DNA of 64,000 nt from Bryum argenteum. Its lineage: Eukaryota; Streptophyta; Bryopsida; Bryales; Bryaceae. Of this stretch, positions 21,001 to 32,163 are shown piece after piece; positions within the stretch are counted from its first letter, which is position 1, and each line of letters starts with the position of its first letter. The translations under genes and the position numbers were made by a program. The notes under the pieces are model-generated. The model was not told the DNA's origin. It was given only the letters and a program-made list of their open reading frames with translations, and did no database searches. Where the stretch lies: assembly GCA_037043015.1 (NCBI GenBank), contig CM073327.1, positions 7,546,727 to 7,610,726 on the forward strand. Reading direction: 5' to 3'.

Positions 21001-24000
21001 ACTTAAAAGTACTCAGTTGGTGGTCAGCTTTTTCGTTCGGGTTAGCTTTCCGGATTCTTTGAGTTCCTTTTTGTCTATTTTGAGGTTTTCTTTGTATGGA
21101 AAAGACTTAAAAGAACTCAGTTGGTGGTCAGCTTTTTCCTTCGGGTTAACTTTCCGGATTCTTTGAGTTCTTTTTTGTCTTTTTTGAGGTTTTCCTTGGA
21201 TGTAAAACACTTAAAAGAACTCAGTTGGTGGTCAGCTTTTTCCTTCGCGTTAACATTCCGGATTCTTTGAGTTCTTGTTTGTCTATTTTGTGGTTTTCCT
21301 TGTATGTAAAAAACTTAAAAGTACTCAGTTGGTGGTCAGCTTTTTCGTTCGGGTTAGCTTTCCGGATTCTTTGAGTTCTTTTTTGTCTTTTTTGAGGTTT
21401 TCCTTGTATATAAAACACTTAAAAGAACTCAGTTGGTGGTCAGCATTTTCCTTCGCGTTAACATTCAGTTCTTTGAGTTCTTTTTTGTCTATTTGGTGGT
21501 TTTCTTTGTATGTAAAAGACTTAAAAGAACTCAGTTGGTGGTCAGCTTTTTCGTTCGGGTTAACTTTCCGGATTCTTTGAGTTCTTTTTTGTCTTTTTTG
21601 AGGTTTTCCTTGTATATAAAACACTTAAAAGAACTCAGTTGGTGGTCAGCATTTTCCTTCGCGTTAACATTCCGGATTCTTTGAGTTCTTTTTTGTCTAT
21701 TTGGTGGTTTTCTTTGTATGTAAAAGACTTAAAAGAACTCAGTTGGTGGTCAGCTTTTTCCTTCGGGTTAACTTTCCGGATTCTTTGAGTTCTTTTTTGT
21801 CTATTTTGAGGTTTTCTTTGTATGTAAAACACTTAAAAGAACTCAGTTGGTGGTCAGCTTTTTCCTACGAGTTAACTTCTCGGATTCTTTGAGTTCTTTT
21901 TTGTCTATTTTGAGGTTTTCCTTGTATGTAAAAAACTTAAACGAACTCAGTTGGTGGTCAGCTTTTTCCTTCGGGTTAACTTTCCGGATTCTTTGAGTTC
22001 TTTTTTGTCTATTTTGAGGTTTTCCTTGTATGTAAAAAACTTAAAAGAACTCAGTTGGTGGTCAGCTTTTTCCTTCGGGTTTACTTTCCGGATTCTTTGA
22101 GTTCTTTTTTGTCTATTTTGTGGTTTTCTTTGTATGTAAAAGACTTTAAAGATCTGAGTTGGTGGTCAGCTTTTTCCTTCGGGTTAACTTTCCGGATTCT
22201 TTGAGTTCGTTTTTGTCTATTTGGTGGTTTTCTTTGTATGTAAAAGACTTAAAAGAACTCAGTTGGTGGTCAGCTTTTTCCTTCGGGTTAACTTTCCGGA
22301 TTCTTTGAGTTCTTTTTTGTCTATTTTGAGGTTTTCTTTGTATGTAAAACACTTAAAAGAAATCAGTTGGTGGTCAGCTTTTCCCTTCGCGTTAGCTTTC
22401 CGGATTCTTTGAGTTCTTTTTTTTCTATTTTGTGGTTTTCTTTGTATGTAAAAGACTTTAAAGATCTCAGTTGGTCGACAGCTTTTTCGTTCGGGTTAAC
22501 TTTCCGGATTCTTTGAGTTCTTTTTTGTCTATTTTGTGGTTTTCTTTGTATGTAAAAGACTTAAAAGCTCTGAGTTGGTGGTCAGCTTTTTCCTTCGGGT
22601 TAACTTTCCGGATTCTTTGAGTTCTTATTTGTCTATTTTGAGGTTTTCCTTGCATGTAAAAAACCTAAAAGAACTCAGTTGGTGGTCAGCTTTTTCCTTC
22701 GAGTTAACTTTCCGGATTCTTTGAGTTCTTTTTTGTCTATTTTGAGGTTTACTTTGTATGTAAATCACTTAAAAGAACGCAGTTGGTGGTCAGCTTTTTC
22801 CTTCGCGTTAGCTTTCCGGATTCTTTGAGTTCTTTTATGTCTATTTTGAGGTTTTCTTTGTATGGAAAAGACTTAAAAAAACCCAGTTGGTGGTCAGCTT
22901 TTTCCTTCGAGTTATTTTTCCGGATTCTTTGAGTACTTTTTTGTCTATTTTGAGGTTTTCTTTGTATGTAAATCACTTAAAAGAACGCTGTTGGTGGTCA
23001 GCTTTTTCCTTCGAGTTAACAATCCGGATTCTTTGAGTTCTTTTTTGTCTATTTTGAGGTTTTCTTTGTATGGAAAAGACTTAAAAGAACTCAGTTGGTG
23101 GTCAGCTTTTTCCTTCGGGTTAACTTTCCGGATTCTTTGAGTTCTTTTTTGTCTACTTTGAGGTTTTCTTTGTATGTAAATCACTTAAAAGAACGCAGTT
23201 GGTGGTCAGCATTTTCCTTCGCGTTAGCTTTCCGGATTATTTGAGTTCTTTTATGTCTATTTTGAGGTTTTCTTTGTATGTAAAACACTTAAAAGAACTC
23301 AGTTGGTGGTCAGCTTTTTCCTTCGCGGTAACATTCCGGATTCTTTGAGTTCTTTTTTGTCTATTTTGTGGTTTTCCTTGTATGTAAAAAACTTAAAAGA
23401 ACTTAGTTGGTGGTCAGCTTTTTCGTTCGGGTTAGCTTTCCGGATTCTTTGAGTTCCTTTTTGTCTATTTTGAGGTTTTCTTTGTATGGAAAAGACTTAA
23501 AAGAACTCAGTTGGTGGTCAGCTTTTTCCTTCGGGTTAACTTTCCGGATTCTTTGAGTTCTTTTTTGTCTTTTTTGAGGTTTTCCTTGGATGTAAAACAC
23601 TTAAAAGAACTCAGTTGGTGGTCAGCTTTTTCCTTTGGGTTAACTTTCCGGATTCTTGAGTTCTTTTTTGTCTATTTTGTGGTTTTCTTTGTATGGAAAA
23701 GACTTAAAAGAACTCAGTTGGTGGTCAGCTTTTTCCTTCGGGTAAACATTCCGGATTCTTTGAGTTCTTTTTTGTCTATTTTGTTGTTTTCTTTGTATGT
23801 AAAAGACTTAAAAGAACTCAGTTGGTCGTCAGCTTTTTCCTTCGGGTTAAATTTCAAGATTCTTTGAGTTCTTTTTTGTCTATTTTGAGGTTTTCCTTGT
23901 ATGTAAAACACTTAAAAGAACTCAGTTGGTGGTCAGCTTTTTCCTTCGCGTTAACATTCCGGATTCTTGAGTTCTTTTTTGTCTATTTTGTGGTTTTCTT

Positions 24001-27000
24001 TGTATGGAAAAGACTTAAAAGAACTCAGTTGGTGGTCAGCTTTTTCCTTCGGGTAAACATTCCGGATTCTTTGAGTTCTTTTTTGTCTATTTTGTTGTTT
24101 TCTTTGTATGTAAAAGACTTAAAAGAACTCAGTTGGTCGTCAGCTTTTTCCTTCGGGTTAAATTTCAAGATTCTTTGAGTTCTTTTTTGTCTATTTTGAG
24201 GTTTTCCTTGTATGTAAAACACTTAAAAGAACTCAGTTGGTGGTCAGCTTTTTCCTTCGCGTTAACATTCCGGATTCTTTGAGTTCTTTTTTGTCTATTT
24301 TGTGGTTTTCTTTGTATGTAAAAGACGTAAAAGAACTCAGTTGGTGGTCAGCTTTTTCCTTCGCGTTACCATTGCGGATTCTTTGAGTTCTTTTTTGTCT
24401 ATTTTGAGGTTTTCCTTGTATGTAAAAGACTCAAAAGAACTCAGTTGGTGGTCAGCTTTTTCGTTCGGGTTAACTTTCCGGATTCTTTGAGTTCTTTTTT
24501 GTCTATTTTGAGGTTCTCCTTGTATGTAAAAAACTTAAAAGAACTCAGTTGGTAGTCAGCTTTTTCCTTCGCGTTAACCTTCCGGATTCTTTGAGTTCTT
24601 TTTTGTCTATTTTGTGGTTTTCTTTGTATGTAAAAGACTTAAAAGAACTCAGTTGGTGGTCAGCTTTTTCGTTCGGGTTAACTTTCTGGATTCCTTGAGT
24701 TCTTTTTTGTCTATTTTGAGGTTTTCTTTGTATGTAAAACACTTAAAAGAACTCAGTTGGTGGTCAGCTTTTTCCTTCGCGTTAGCTTTCCGGATTCTTT
24801 GAGTTCTTTTTTGTCTATTTTGAGGTTTTCTTTGTATGTAAAAGACTATAAAGATCTCGGTTGGTGGTCAGCTTTTTCCTTCGGGTTAACTTTCCGGATT
24901 CTTTGAGTTCTTTTTTGTCTATTTTGAGGTTTTCCTTATATGTAAAAAACTTAAAAGAACTCAGTTGGTGGTCAGCTTATTCGTTCGGGTTAACTTTCCG
25001 GATTCTTTGAGTTCTTTTTTGTCTATTTTGAGGTTTTCCTTGTATGTAAAACTATTAAAAGAACTCAGTTGGTGGTCAGCTTTTTCCTTCGCGTTACCAT
25101 TCCGGATTCTTTGAGTTCTTTTTTGTCTATTTTGTGGTTCTCTTTGTGTGTAAAAGACTTAAAAGATCTCAGTTGGTGGTCAGCTTTTTCGTTCGGGTTA
25201 ACTTTCCGGATTCCTTGAGTTCTTTTTTATCTATTTTGAGGTTTTAATTTGGATGTAAAAAACTTAAAAGAACTCATTTGGTGGTTAGCTTTTTCCTTCG
25301 GGTTATTTTTCCGGATTCTTTGAGTTCTTTTTTGTCTATTTTGAGGTTTTGTTTGTATGGAAAAGACTTAAAAGAACTCAGTTGGTGGTCAGCTTTTTCC
25401 TTCGGGTTAATTTTCCGGATTCTTTGAGTTCTTTTTTGTCTATTTTGAGGTTTTCTTTGTATGGAAAAGACTTAAAAGAACTCAGTTGGTGGTCAGCTTT
25501 TTCCTTCGGGTTAACTTTCCGGATTCTTTGAGTTCTTTTTTGTCTATTTTGTGGTTTGCCTTGTATGTAAAAGACTTAAAAGAACCTTGTTGGTGGTCAG
25601 CTTTTTCGTTCGGGTTAACTTTCCGGATTCTTTGAGTTCTTTTTTGTCTATTTTGAGGTTTTCCTTGTATGTAACAAACTTAAAAGAACTCAGGTCGTGG
25701 TCAGCTTTTTCGTTCGAGTTAACTTTCCGGATTCTTTGAGTTCTTTTTTGTCTATTTTGTTGTTTTCTTTGTATGTAAAACACTTAAAAGAACTCAGTTG
25801 GTGGTCAGCTTTTTCCTTCGCGTTAGCTTTCCGGATTCTTTGAGTTCATTTTTGTCAATTTTGAGGTTTTCTTTGTATGTAAGAGACTATAAAGATCTCA
25901 GTTGGTGGTCAGCTTTTTCGTTCGGGTTAACTTTCCGGAATCTTTGAGTTCTTTTTTGTCTATTTTGAGGTTTAATTTGTATGTAAAACACTTAAAAGAA
26001 CTTAGTTGGTGGTCTGCTTTTTCCTTCAAGTTAACATTTCGGATTCTTTGAGTTCTTTTTTGTCTATTTTGAGGTTTTCTTTGTATGCAAAAAACTTAAA
26101 AGAACTCAGTTGGTGGTCAGCTTTTTCCTTCGGGTTAACTTTCCGGATTCTTTGAGTTCTTTTTTGTCTATTTTGAGGTTTTCCTTATATGTAAAAAACT
26201 TAAAGGAACTCAGTTGGTGGTCAGCTTTTTCGTTCGGGTTAACTTTCCGGATTCTTTGAGTTCTTTTTTGTCTACTTTGAGGTTTTCCTTGTATGTAAAA
26301 CACTTAAAAGAACTCAGTTGGTGGTCAGCTTTTTCCTTCGCGTTAACATTCCGGATTCTTTGAGTTCTTTTTTGTCTATTTTGTGGTTTTCTTTGTATGT
26401 AAAAGACTTAAAAGATCTTAGTTGGTGGTCAGCTTTTTCCTTCGGGTTAACTTTCCGGATTCTTTGAGTTCTTTTTTGTCTATTTTGAGGTTTTCCTTGC
26501 ATGGAAAAGACTTAAAAGAACTCAGTTGGTGGTCAGCTTTTTCCTTCGGGTTAACTTTCCGGATTCTTTGAGTTCTTTTTTGTCTATTTTGAGGTTTTCT
26601 TTGTATGTAAAAGACTTAAAAGAACTGAGTTGGTGGTCAGCTTTTTCCTTCGCGTTAGCTTTCCGGATTCTTTGAGTTCATTTTTGTCAATTTTGAGGTT
26701 TTCTTTGTATGGAAAAGACTTAAAAGAGCTCAGTTGGTTGTCAGCTTTTTCGTTCGGGTTAACTTTCCGGATTCTTTGAGTTCATTTTTGTCTATTTTGA
26801 GGTTTTCTTTGTATGTAAAACACTTAAAAGAACTCAGTTGGTGGTCAGCTTTTTCCTTCGAGTTAACATTCCGGATTCTTTGAGTTCTTTTTTGTCTATT
26901 TTGAGGTTTTCTTTGTATGTAAAACACTTAAAAGAACTCGGTTGGTGGTCAGCTTTTTCCTTCGCGTTAGCTTTCCGGATTCTTTGAGTTCATTTTTGTC

Positions 27001-28590
27001 AATTTTGAGGTTTTCTTTGTATGTAAAACACTTAAAAGAACTCAGTTGGTGGTCAGCTTTTTCCTTCCCGTTAACTTCCCGGATTCTTTGAGTTCTTTTT
27101 TGTCTATTTTGAGGCTTTCTTTGTATGGAAAAGACTTAAAAGAACTCAGTTGGTGGTTAGCTTTTTCGTTCGGGTTTACTTTCCGGATTCTTTGAGTTCT
27201 TTTTTGTCTATTTTGAGGTTTTCTTTGTATGTAAAAGCCTTAAAAGAACTCAGTTGGTGGTCAGCTTTTTCCTTCGGGTTAACTTTCCGGATTCTTTGAG
27301 TTCTTTTTTGTCTATTTTGTGGTTTTCTTTGTATGGAAAAGACTTAAAAGAACTCAGTTGGTGGTCAGCTTTTTCCTTCGGGTTAACTTTCCGGATTCTT
27401 TGAGTTCTTTTTTGTCTATTTTGTGGTTTTCCTTGTATGTAAAAGACTTAAAAGAACCTTGTTGGTGGTCAGCTTTTTCGTTCGGGTTAACTTTCCGGAT
27501 TCTTTGAGTTCTTTTTTGTCTATTTTGAGGTTTTCCTTGTATGTAAAAAACTTAGAAGAACTCAGTTGGTGGTCAGCTTTTTCGTTCGAGTTAACTTTCC
27601 GGATTCTTTGAGTTCTTTTTTGTCTATTTTGTGGTTTTCTTTGTATGTAAAACACTTAAAAGAACTCAGTTGGTGGTCAGCTTTTTCCTTCGCGTTAGCT
27701 TTCCGGATTCTTTGAGTTCATTTTTGTCAATTTTGAGGTTTTCTTTGTATGGAAAAGACTTAAAAGAGCTCAGTTGGTTGTCAGCTTTTTCGTTCGGGTT
27801 AACTTTCCGGATTCTTTGAGTTCTTTTTTGTCTATTTTGAGGTTTTCTTTGTATGTAAAACACTTAAAAGAACTCAGTTGGTGGTCAGCTTTTTCCTTCG
27901 GGTTAACTTTCCGGATTCTTTGAGTTCTTTTTTGTCTATTTTGTGGTTTTCTTTGTATGGAAAAGACTTAAAAGAACTCAGTTGGTGGTCAGCTTTTTCC
28001 TTCGGGTTAACTTTCCGGATTCTTTGAGTTCTTTTTTGTCTATTTTGTGGTTTTCTTTGTATGTAAAAGACTTGAAAGATCTCAGTTGGTGGTCAGCTTT
28101 TTCGTTCGGGTTAACTTTCCGGATTCTTTGAGTTCTTTTTTGTCTATTTTGAGGTTTTCCTTGTTTGTAAAAGACTTAAAAGAACTCAGTTGGTGGTCAG
28201 CTTTTTCGTTCGGGTTAACTTTCCGGATTCTTTGAGTTCTTTTTTGTCTATTTTGAGGTTTTCTTTGTATGTAAAAGACTTAAAAGAACTCAGTTGGTGG
28301 TCAGCTTTTTCCTTCGGGTTAACTTTCCGGATTCTTTGAGTTCTTTTTTGTCTATTTTGTGGTTTTCTTTGTATGTAGAAGACTTAAAAGAACTCAGTTG
28401 GTGGTCTGCTTTTTCGTTCGGGTTAACTTTCCGGATTCTTTGAGTTCTTTTTTGTCTATTTTGTGGTTTTCTTTGTATGTAAAAGTCTTAAAAGAACTCA
28501 GTTGGTGGTCAGCTTTTTCGTTCGGTTAACTTTCCGGATTCTTTGAGTTCTTTTTTGTTTATTTTGTGGTTTTTGCCCTTGAAAGACTTA
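18078..28590. repeat. 104-bp satellite array, about 101 tandem units
   Basis: The unit contains AAAAGAACTCAGTTGGTGG, TCAGCTTTTTCCTTCGGG, TTAACTTTCCGGATTCTTTG and AGTTCTTTTTTGTCTATTTT, and repeats every 104 bp for 10.5 kb in one orientation. Divergence between units is a few percent to about 15%. Higher-order copies are visible: a 312-bp (three-unit) repeat at 20701/21013, a 311-bp repeat with a shared one-base deletion at about 23650/23961, and an 1872-bp (18-unit) relation between 25551 and 27423. The many 62-65 codon frames on both strands repeat with the same period and are artefacts. Confidence 0.98.
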
Positions 28591-28829
28591 GAAGAAGTCA
28601 GCTGAGTTTTGAATGTATTAGAAAAAGGATATTACAAGGAAAAGATAAGGAACTTTAAAAGGACAAAAAAGAGAATTACTAAATAAGAGAAATAAAAAAA
28701 ATTTCACAATGGTAATTGAATAAAAAAGAAAATGATGGAGTTGGAGGAGCGTATATTCAGCAGATGTAATTGCAAAGTCCAGTTGAAAGAGTAAGCAATA
28801 GAACTCAATGAAGCCTGGTAACAAAAAAA
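28591..28829. other. right flank of the satellite
   Basis: AT-rich unique-looking DNA with no supported gene. Confidence 0.4.
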
Positions 28830-29165
28830 AACTTATTACCGTGAACTCAAATTTAGTTTACTGTACGTTCAAAAACACAAAGTTGGGAATAAATTTATGT
28901 GAATTATGACTTCAAAATGTAACTTCACATATTATTAGCAAATCTTGAAGTTCATTGCATCTCCGTTTGTAACGCAATCTTTAAATTCAACTTCTTGTTT
29001 GTAGTTTCATTTAAGAACTAATAATAGTTGTTTGTTCTGGGCTTCAATCCAAAAATATCTTCACGAAGGTTGCAATATTGAGATATTTTAGGATATTTTA
29101 CCACATACCGTAGAACCAAACCACTAAACGTCTAAAAACAAAACTTTAAACCCTAATTCCTACCT
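28830..29165. repeat. AT-rich diverged repeat family, copy beyond the satellite
   Basis: Matches 14790-15120 over the modules TTATGTGAATTATGA, CTTCACATATTATTAGC, GCATCTCCGTTTGTAACGC and TTAGGATATTTTACCACATA. Confidence 0.75.
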
Positions 29166-29470
29166 TGGAAGACGCTAAAAAAGGCCCGAAAGTCTATGAA
29201 GAAGTCTCAGAAGTCGCTTAAGAAGTCTCGGTAGTAGCTTCGTATCTGGTGGTATATATAAGAGTCTTAACTTATATCTTGATGTTCTAACTGAGTCTTC
29301 TTTGTTTGCGTTGTTTGTGTTCCCTTCTTTTGTTAATCTTAGTTCATTTAAGTTTCAGTTCTTATTATCCTTTCATTTCATGTCCTTGACGTATTATTAG
29401 CGAATAATCTAATTTCGTTTTGAATTTGTTCTAAATAACAGAAGAAGGAATATATTTTTTATGTATTCTA
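29166..29470. other. AT-rich DNA with GAAGTCTC-type short repeats
   Basis: Short repeats of GAAGTCTC and GAAGTCGCT occur at about 29195-29230, similar to GAAGACTCTGAAGTCGCTC at 18037, just left of the satellite. A TATATATAA box at about 29252 might be a promoter. No coding region is seen. Confidence 0.35.
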
Positions 29471-30230
29471 ATTTTAATTCTTGAATACTAAATTAAAATA
29501 TGCTAGTTCTAAACTTTTAGTTTTTTTTAAATATGTTATAAATATAAAAATTGCGAATTCTACTTTCACTTCTTGAATACTAAATTAAAATATGCTAGTT
29601 CTAAACTTTTAGTTCTTTTTAAATATGTTATAAATATAAAAATTGCGAATTCTACTTTCACTTCTTGAATACTAAATTAAAATATGCTAGTTCTAAACTT
29701 TTAGTTCTTTTTAAATATGTTATAAATAAAAAAATGCAAATGTTTTTTTGTGAATTCTAAGTTCACTTCTTGAATACTAAATTAAAATATGCTAGTTCTA
29801 AACTTTTAGTTTTTTTAAAATATGTTATAAATAAAAAAATTGATAATTTTTTTTTGTGAATTCTAATTTCACTTGTTTAATACTAAATTAAAATATGCTA
29901 GTTGTAAGCTTTTAGTTTTTTTAAAATATGTTATAAATAAAAAAATTGCGAATAAATTTTTGTGAATTCTAATTTCACTTCTTGAATACTAAATTAAAAT
30001 ATGCTAGTTCTAAACTTTGAATTTTTTAAAAATATGTTATAAATAAAAAAATTGGGAATAAATATTTGTGAATTCTAATTTTACTTCTTCAATACCAAAT
30101 TAAAATATGCTAGTTCTAGACTTTTAGTTTTTTAAAAATATGTTATAAATTAAAAAATTGCTATTTTTTTTTGTGAATTCTAATTTCACTTGTTTAATAC
30201 TAAAGTAAAATCTGCTAGTTCTATTTTTTA
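29471..30230. repeat. tandem array of eight AT-rich units of about 87-107 bp
   Basis: Each unit contains CTTGAATACTAAATTAAAAT, ATGCTAGTTCTAAACTTTTAG and ATATGTTATAAATA. Units start near 29480, 29567, 29659, 29764, 29871, 29978, 30085 and 30190. Unit length grows because of T/A homopolymer and TTTTTGTGAATT insertions. Confidence 0.85.
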
Positions 30231-30289
30231 TTTTTATTTTTTTTCAATTTTATACACTAAAATTGCCTAAAGCATATTTATTTATAATT

Positions 30290-31011
30290 TAAATTTTTTT
30301 TGCGCAGGGCCCATAACCGTGCAAAGCAATAAAAAATTAAAAAAAATATGGCCGAGGGCCCATGACCGAGCGCTTCGATGCCCATGGCCGTGCAATGATT
30401 GCACGGTATGGGGGCCGCATGATGACGGGACTTAAAGTGCCCCGTTTTGGCGGCTGCCCGTCTTCCTCCCCCCGCCCACCCCCTCCGCCACAGCTCATTC
30501 GAACTTTTTCTCCTCGATTTTTGCGCTGCAGCTACCGCCCTTCCGCGAGCATCTTCGTCGTTTTTGTGCATGCTCTGTGCGCCGCAGCTACCGCCCTTCC
30601 GCGCATTATCTTCGTCGTTTCTGTGTCTGCTCTCTGCGCCGCGCCCACCTCCTGCGCCGTTTGTTTGTTTTTTGCAATCTCTGTGTTTCTGTGTTGTATG
30701 CGCCGCGCCCACTTACTTGGCTTTCTGAATTTTTTTGCGCCGCAGCTCTGCGCTTCAGCCCAGGTTAGTTTTGTCAATTAGTTTACTGCGCCGCAGTTGT
30801 GCGCATCTGCTTTTTCGTTGTCGTTGTTTTTTGCTTGTTTTTGCGCGTTGGAGCTCTACGCCGCAGCTCACTCTGCTATTCATTTATTTTTTTTGTGTGT
30901 TTTGTGCGCGCCATAGCCGTGAGGTTTACTTCGTTTTCTTATTTTGGATGCGTAGCTCAGCGAGGAGGTGACCACTGCGTCGATTTCGATTTGGAGCTTG
31001 CGAGAGAGGAG
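30290..31011 (+). promoter_or_regulatory. GC/T-rich promoter and noncoding first exon of the ParB-like gene
   Basis: Composition switches abruptly to pyrimidine-rich GC DNA with repeated GCGCCGCAGCTACCGCCC and TCTTCGTCGTTT units at 30515-30720. A consensus donor, GAGGAG|GTAAGAAG, ends the block at 31011. Overlapping open frames on both strands come from low stop-codon density and the repeats. I read it as promoter plus 5' untranslated exon for the gene that begins at 32164, which is inference from position and donor. Confidence 0.4.
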
Positions 31012-32163
31012 GTAAGAAGCATGCTTCACTGCTTTTTGGAAATCCCAATTTCACAGGTTTTAATTTGCTGAAAACTACATTACTTGCATTGCGAATTTGC
31101 TTTGGTATAAGTTTTAAGAAATGTGTGATTAATTTGTAGTGCTTTGTGTTCTGCATTCCCTTTAGTTTTTGTTTTACTTTGCATTGCTTTTGAGGTCAGA
31201 GAATGCATGTTTGTGGACCTACATTGCGCTTTTTTTTAGTGTTTGTTATGAATGTGATGAAGAAGTGCGTTGTGCTGTGAAGGTGATTGGTTACTGGTTT
31301 TTGTGGAAGTCGCTCGTGGATTGTACGTTTACGAAATTTCTGTGATTACTTACAATCACTGAAGGTACAAAACAAAAACTATTACATTGATTTCAGTGTC
31401 ATAGTGGTGACTTTTGTGTTCACAGTTTTGAGCCACTATCTTACAGTAGTTGGAAATACTGACACGTCAGCACGTGTTCCAGAGTTTACGAACGGCCGTT
31501 CGTAAGTTAGCAATGGGACACTACGAAAAATAAAACGAACGGCCGTTCGTATACTGGAAGTATAAATCATGAAACGAACGGCCGTTCGTAAGCTGAGTGT
31601 TTGCAAACTCAGTAACTTACGAACGACCGTTCGTAAAATGAGGTGGCAAGTTAGGTAGACAGTTAGGTAGGTTGCAAGGTAGGCAATTAGATTCGCAGTT
31701 AGGTCCAGTAACGGCTGCTTGGCAGTAGGCGTGATATTAACGAACGGCCGTTCGTCAAATTTGGTCACGTGCTACGTGTTAGGTCGACTTTTCCTCAATT
31801 ACGAACGGCAGTTCGTAAGCTGAGGAGTCACGACCTCAGTAACTAAAACATGGGCGTTAGTGAAATGACGGCAGTTTGGTCGCAGTACTAGGCCGTTCAT
31901 AAGGTGCAAGGTCGAGTGAGTCACGTCTCGAGTGAGTCACGTCTCGAGTGACGTAAACTTACGAACGGCAGTTCGTAAAATTATTCCTTGCTTACAGGGA
32001 TGAATCATAACTGAATCGAAACCCCTCTTAGGACGGATAGAACGTCTTCTGTATGTCAGTGTAGTAAACTATGATCGAGCGTCCGTAAACCATGATATGC
32101 AAGTGACATACCTTGTGGTGATATCGGATCGCTTACAACTCCTACCTGTCTGAAATCTCAGGG
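31012..32163 (+). other. presumed first intron/leader with palindromes
   Basis: A long non-coding stretch lies between the donor at 31011 and the ATG at 32164. It contains the palindrome cluster listed separately and a small tandem of GAGTGAGTCACGTCTC at about 31913-31950. Confidence 0.4.
31486..31976. repeat. dispersed 16-bp palindromes ACGAACGGCCGTTCGT
   Basis: Perfect copies start at 31488, 31535, 31574 and 31740. One-mismatch copies (centre GACC or GGCA) start at 31619, 31801 and 31961. The copy at 31486 extends to the 20-bp palindrome TTACGAACGGCCGTTCGTAA. Spacing is irregular (about 40-160 bp), unlike a satellite. Further copies lie in the second intron (34.07-34.65 kb), in coding sequence (41053) and downstream (43491, 44933). 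Confidence 0.9.

Noticed and set aside
18205..28235. Dozens of 62-65 codon frames on both strands
   Set aside because: They recur with the 104-bp unit (three bases short of or beyond unit multiples) and reflect satellite sequence, not genes.
30278..30971. Open frames of 139 and 144 codons in the pyrimidine-rich block
   Set aside because: Overlap on both strands, low complexity, internal tandem repeats and a donor site point to promoter/leader sequence.
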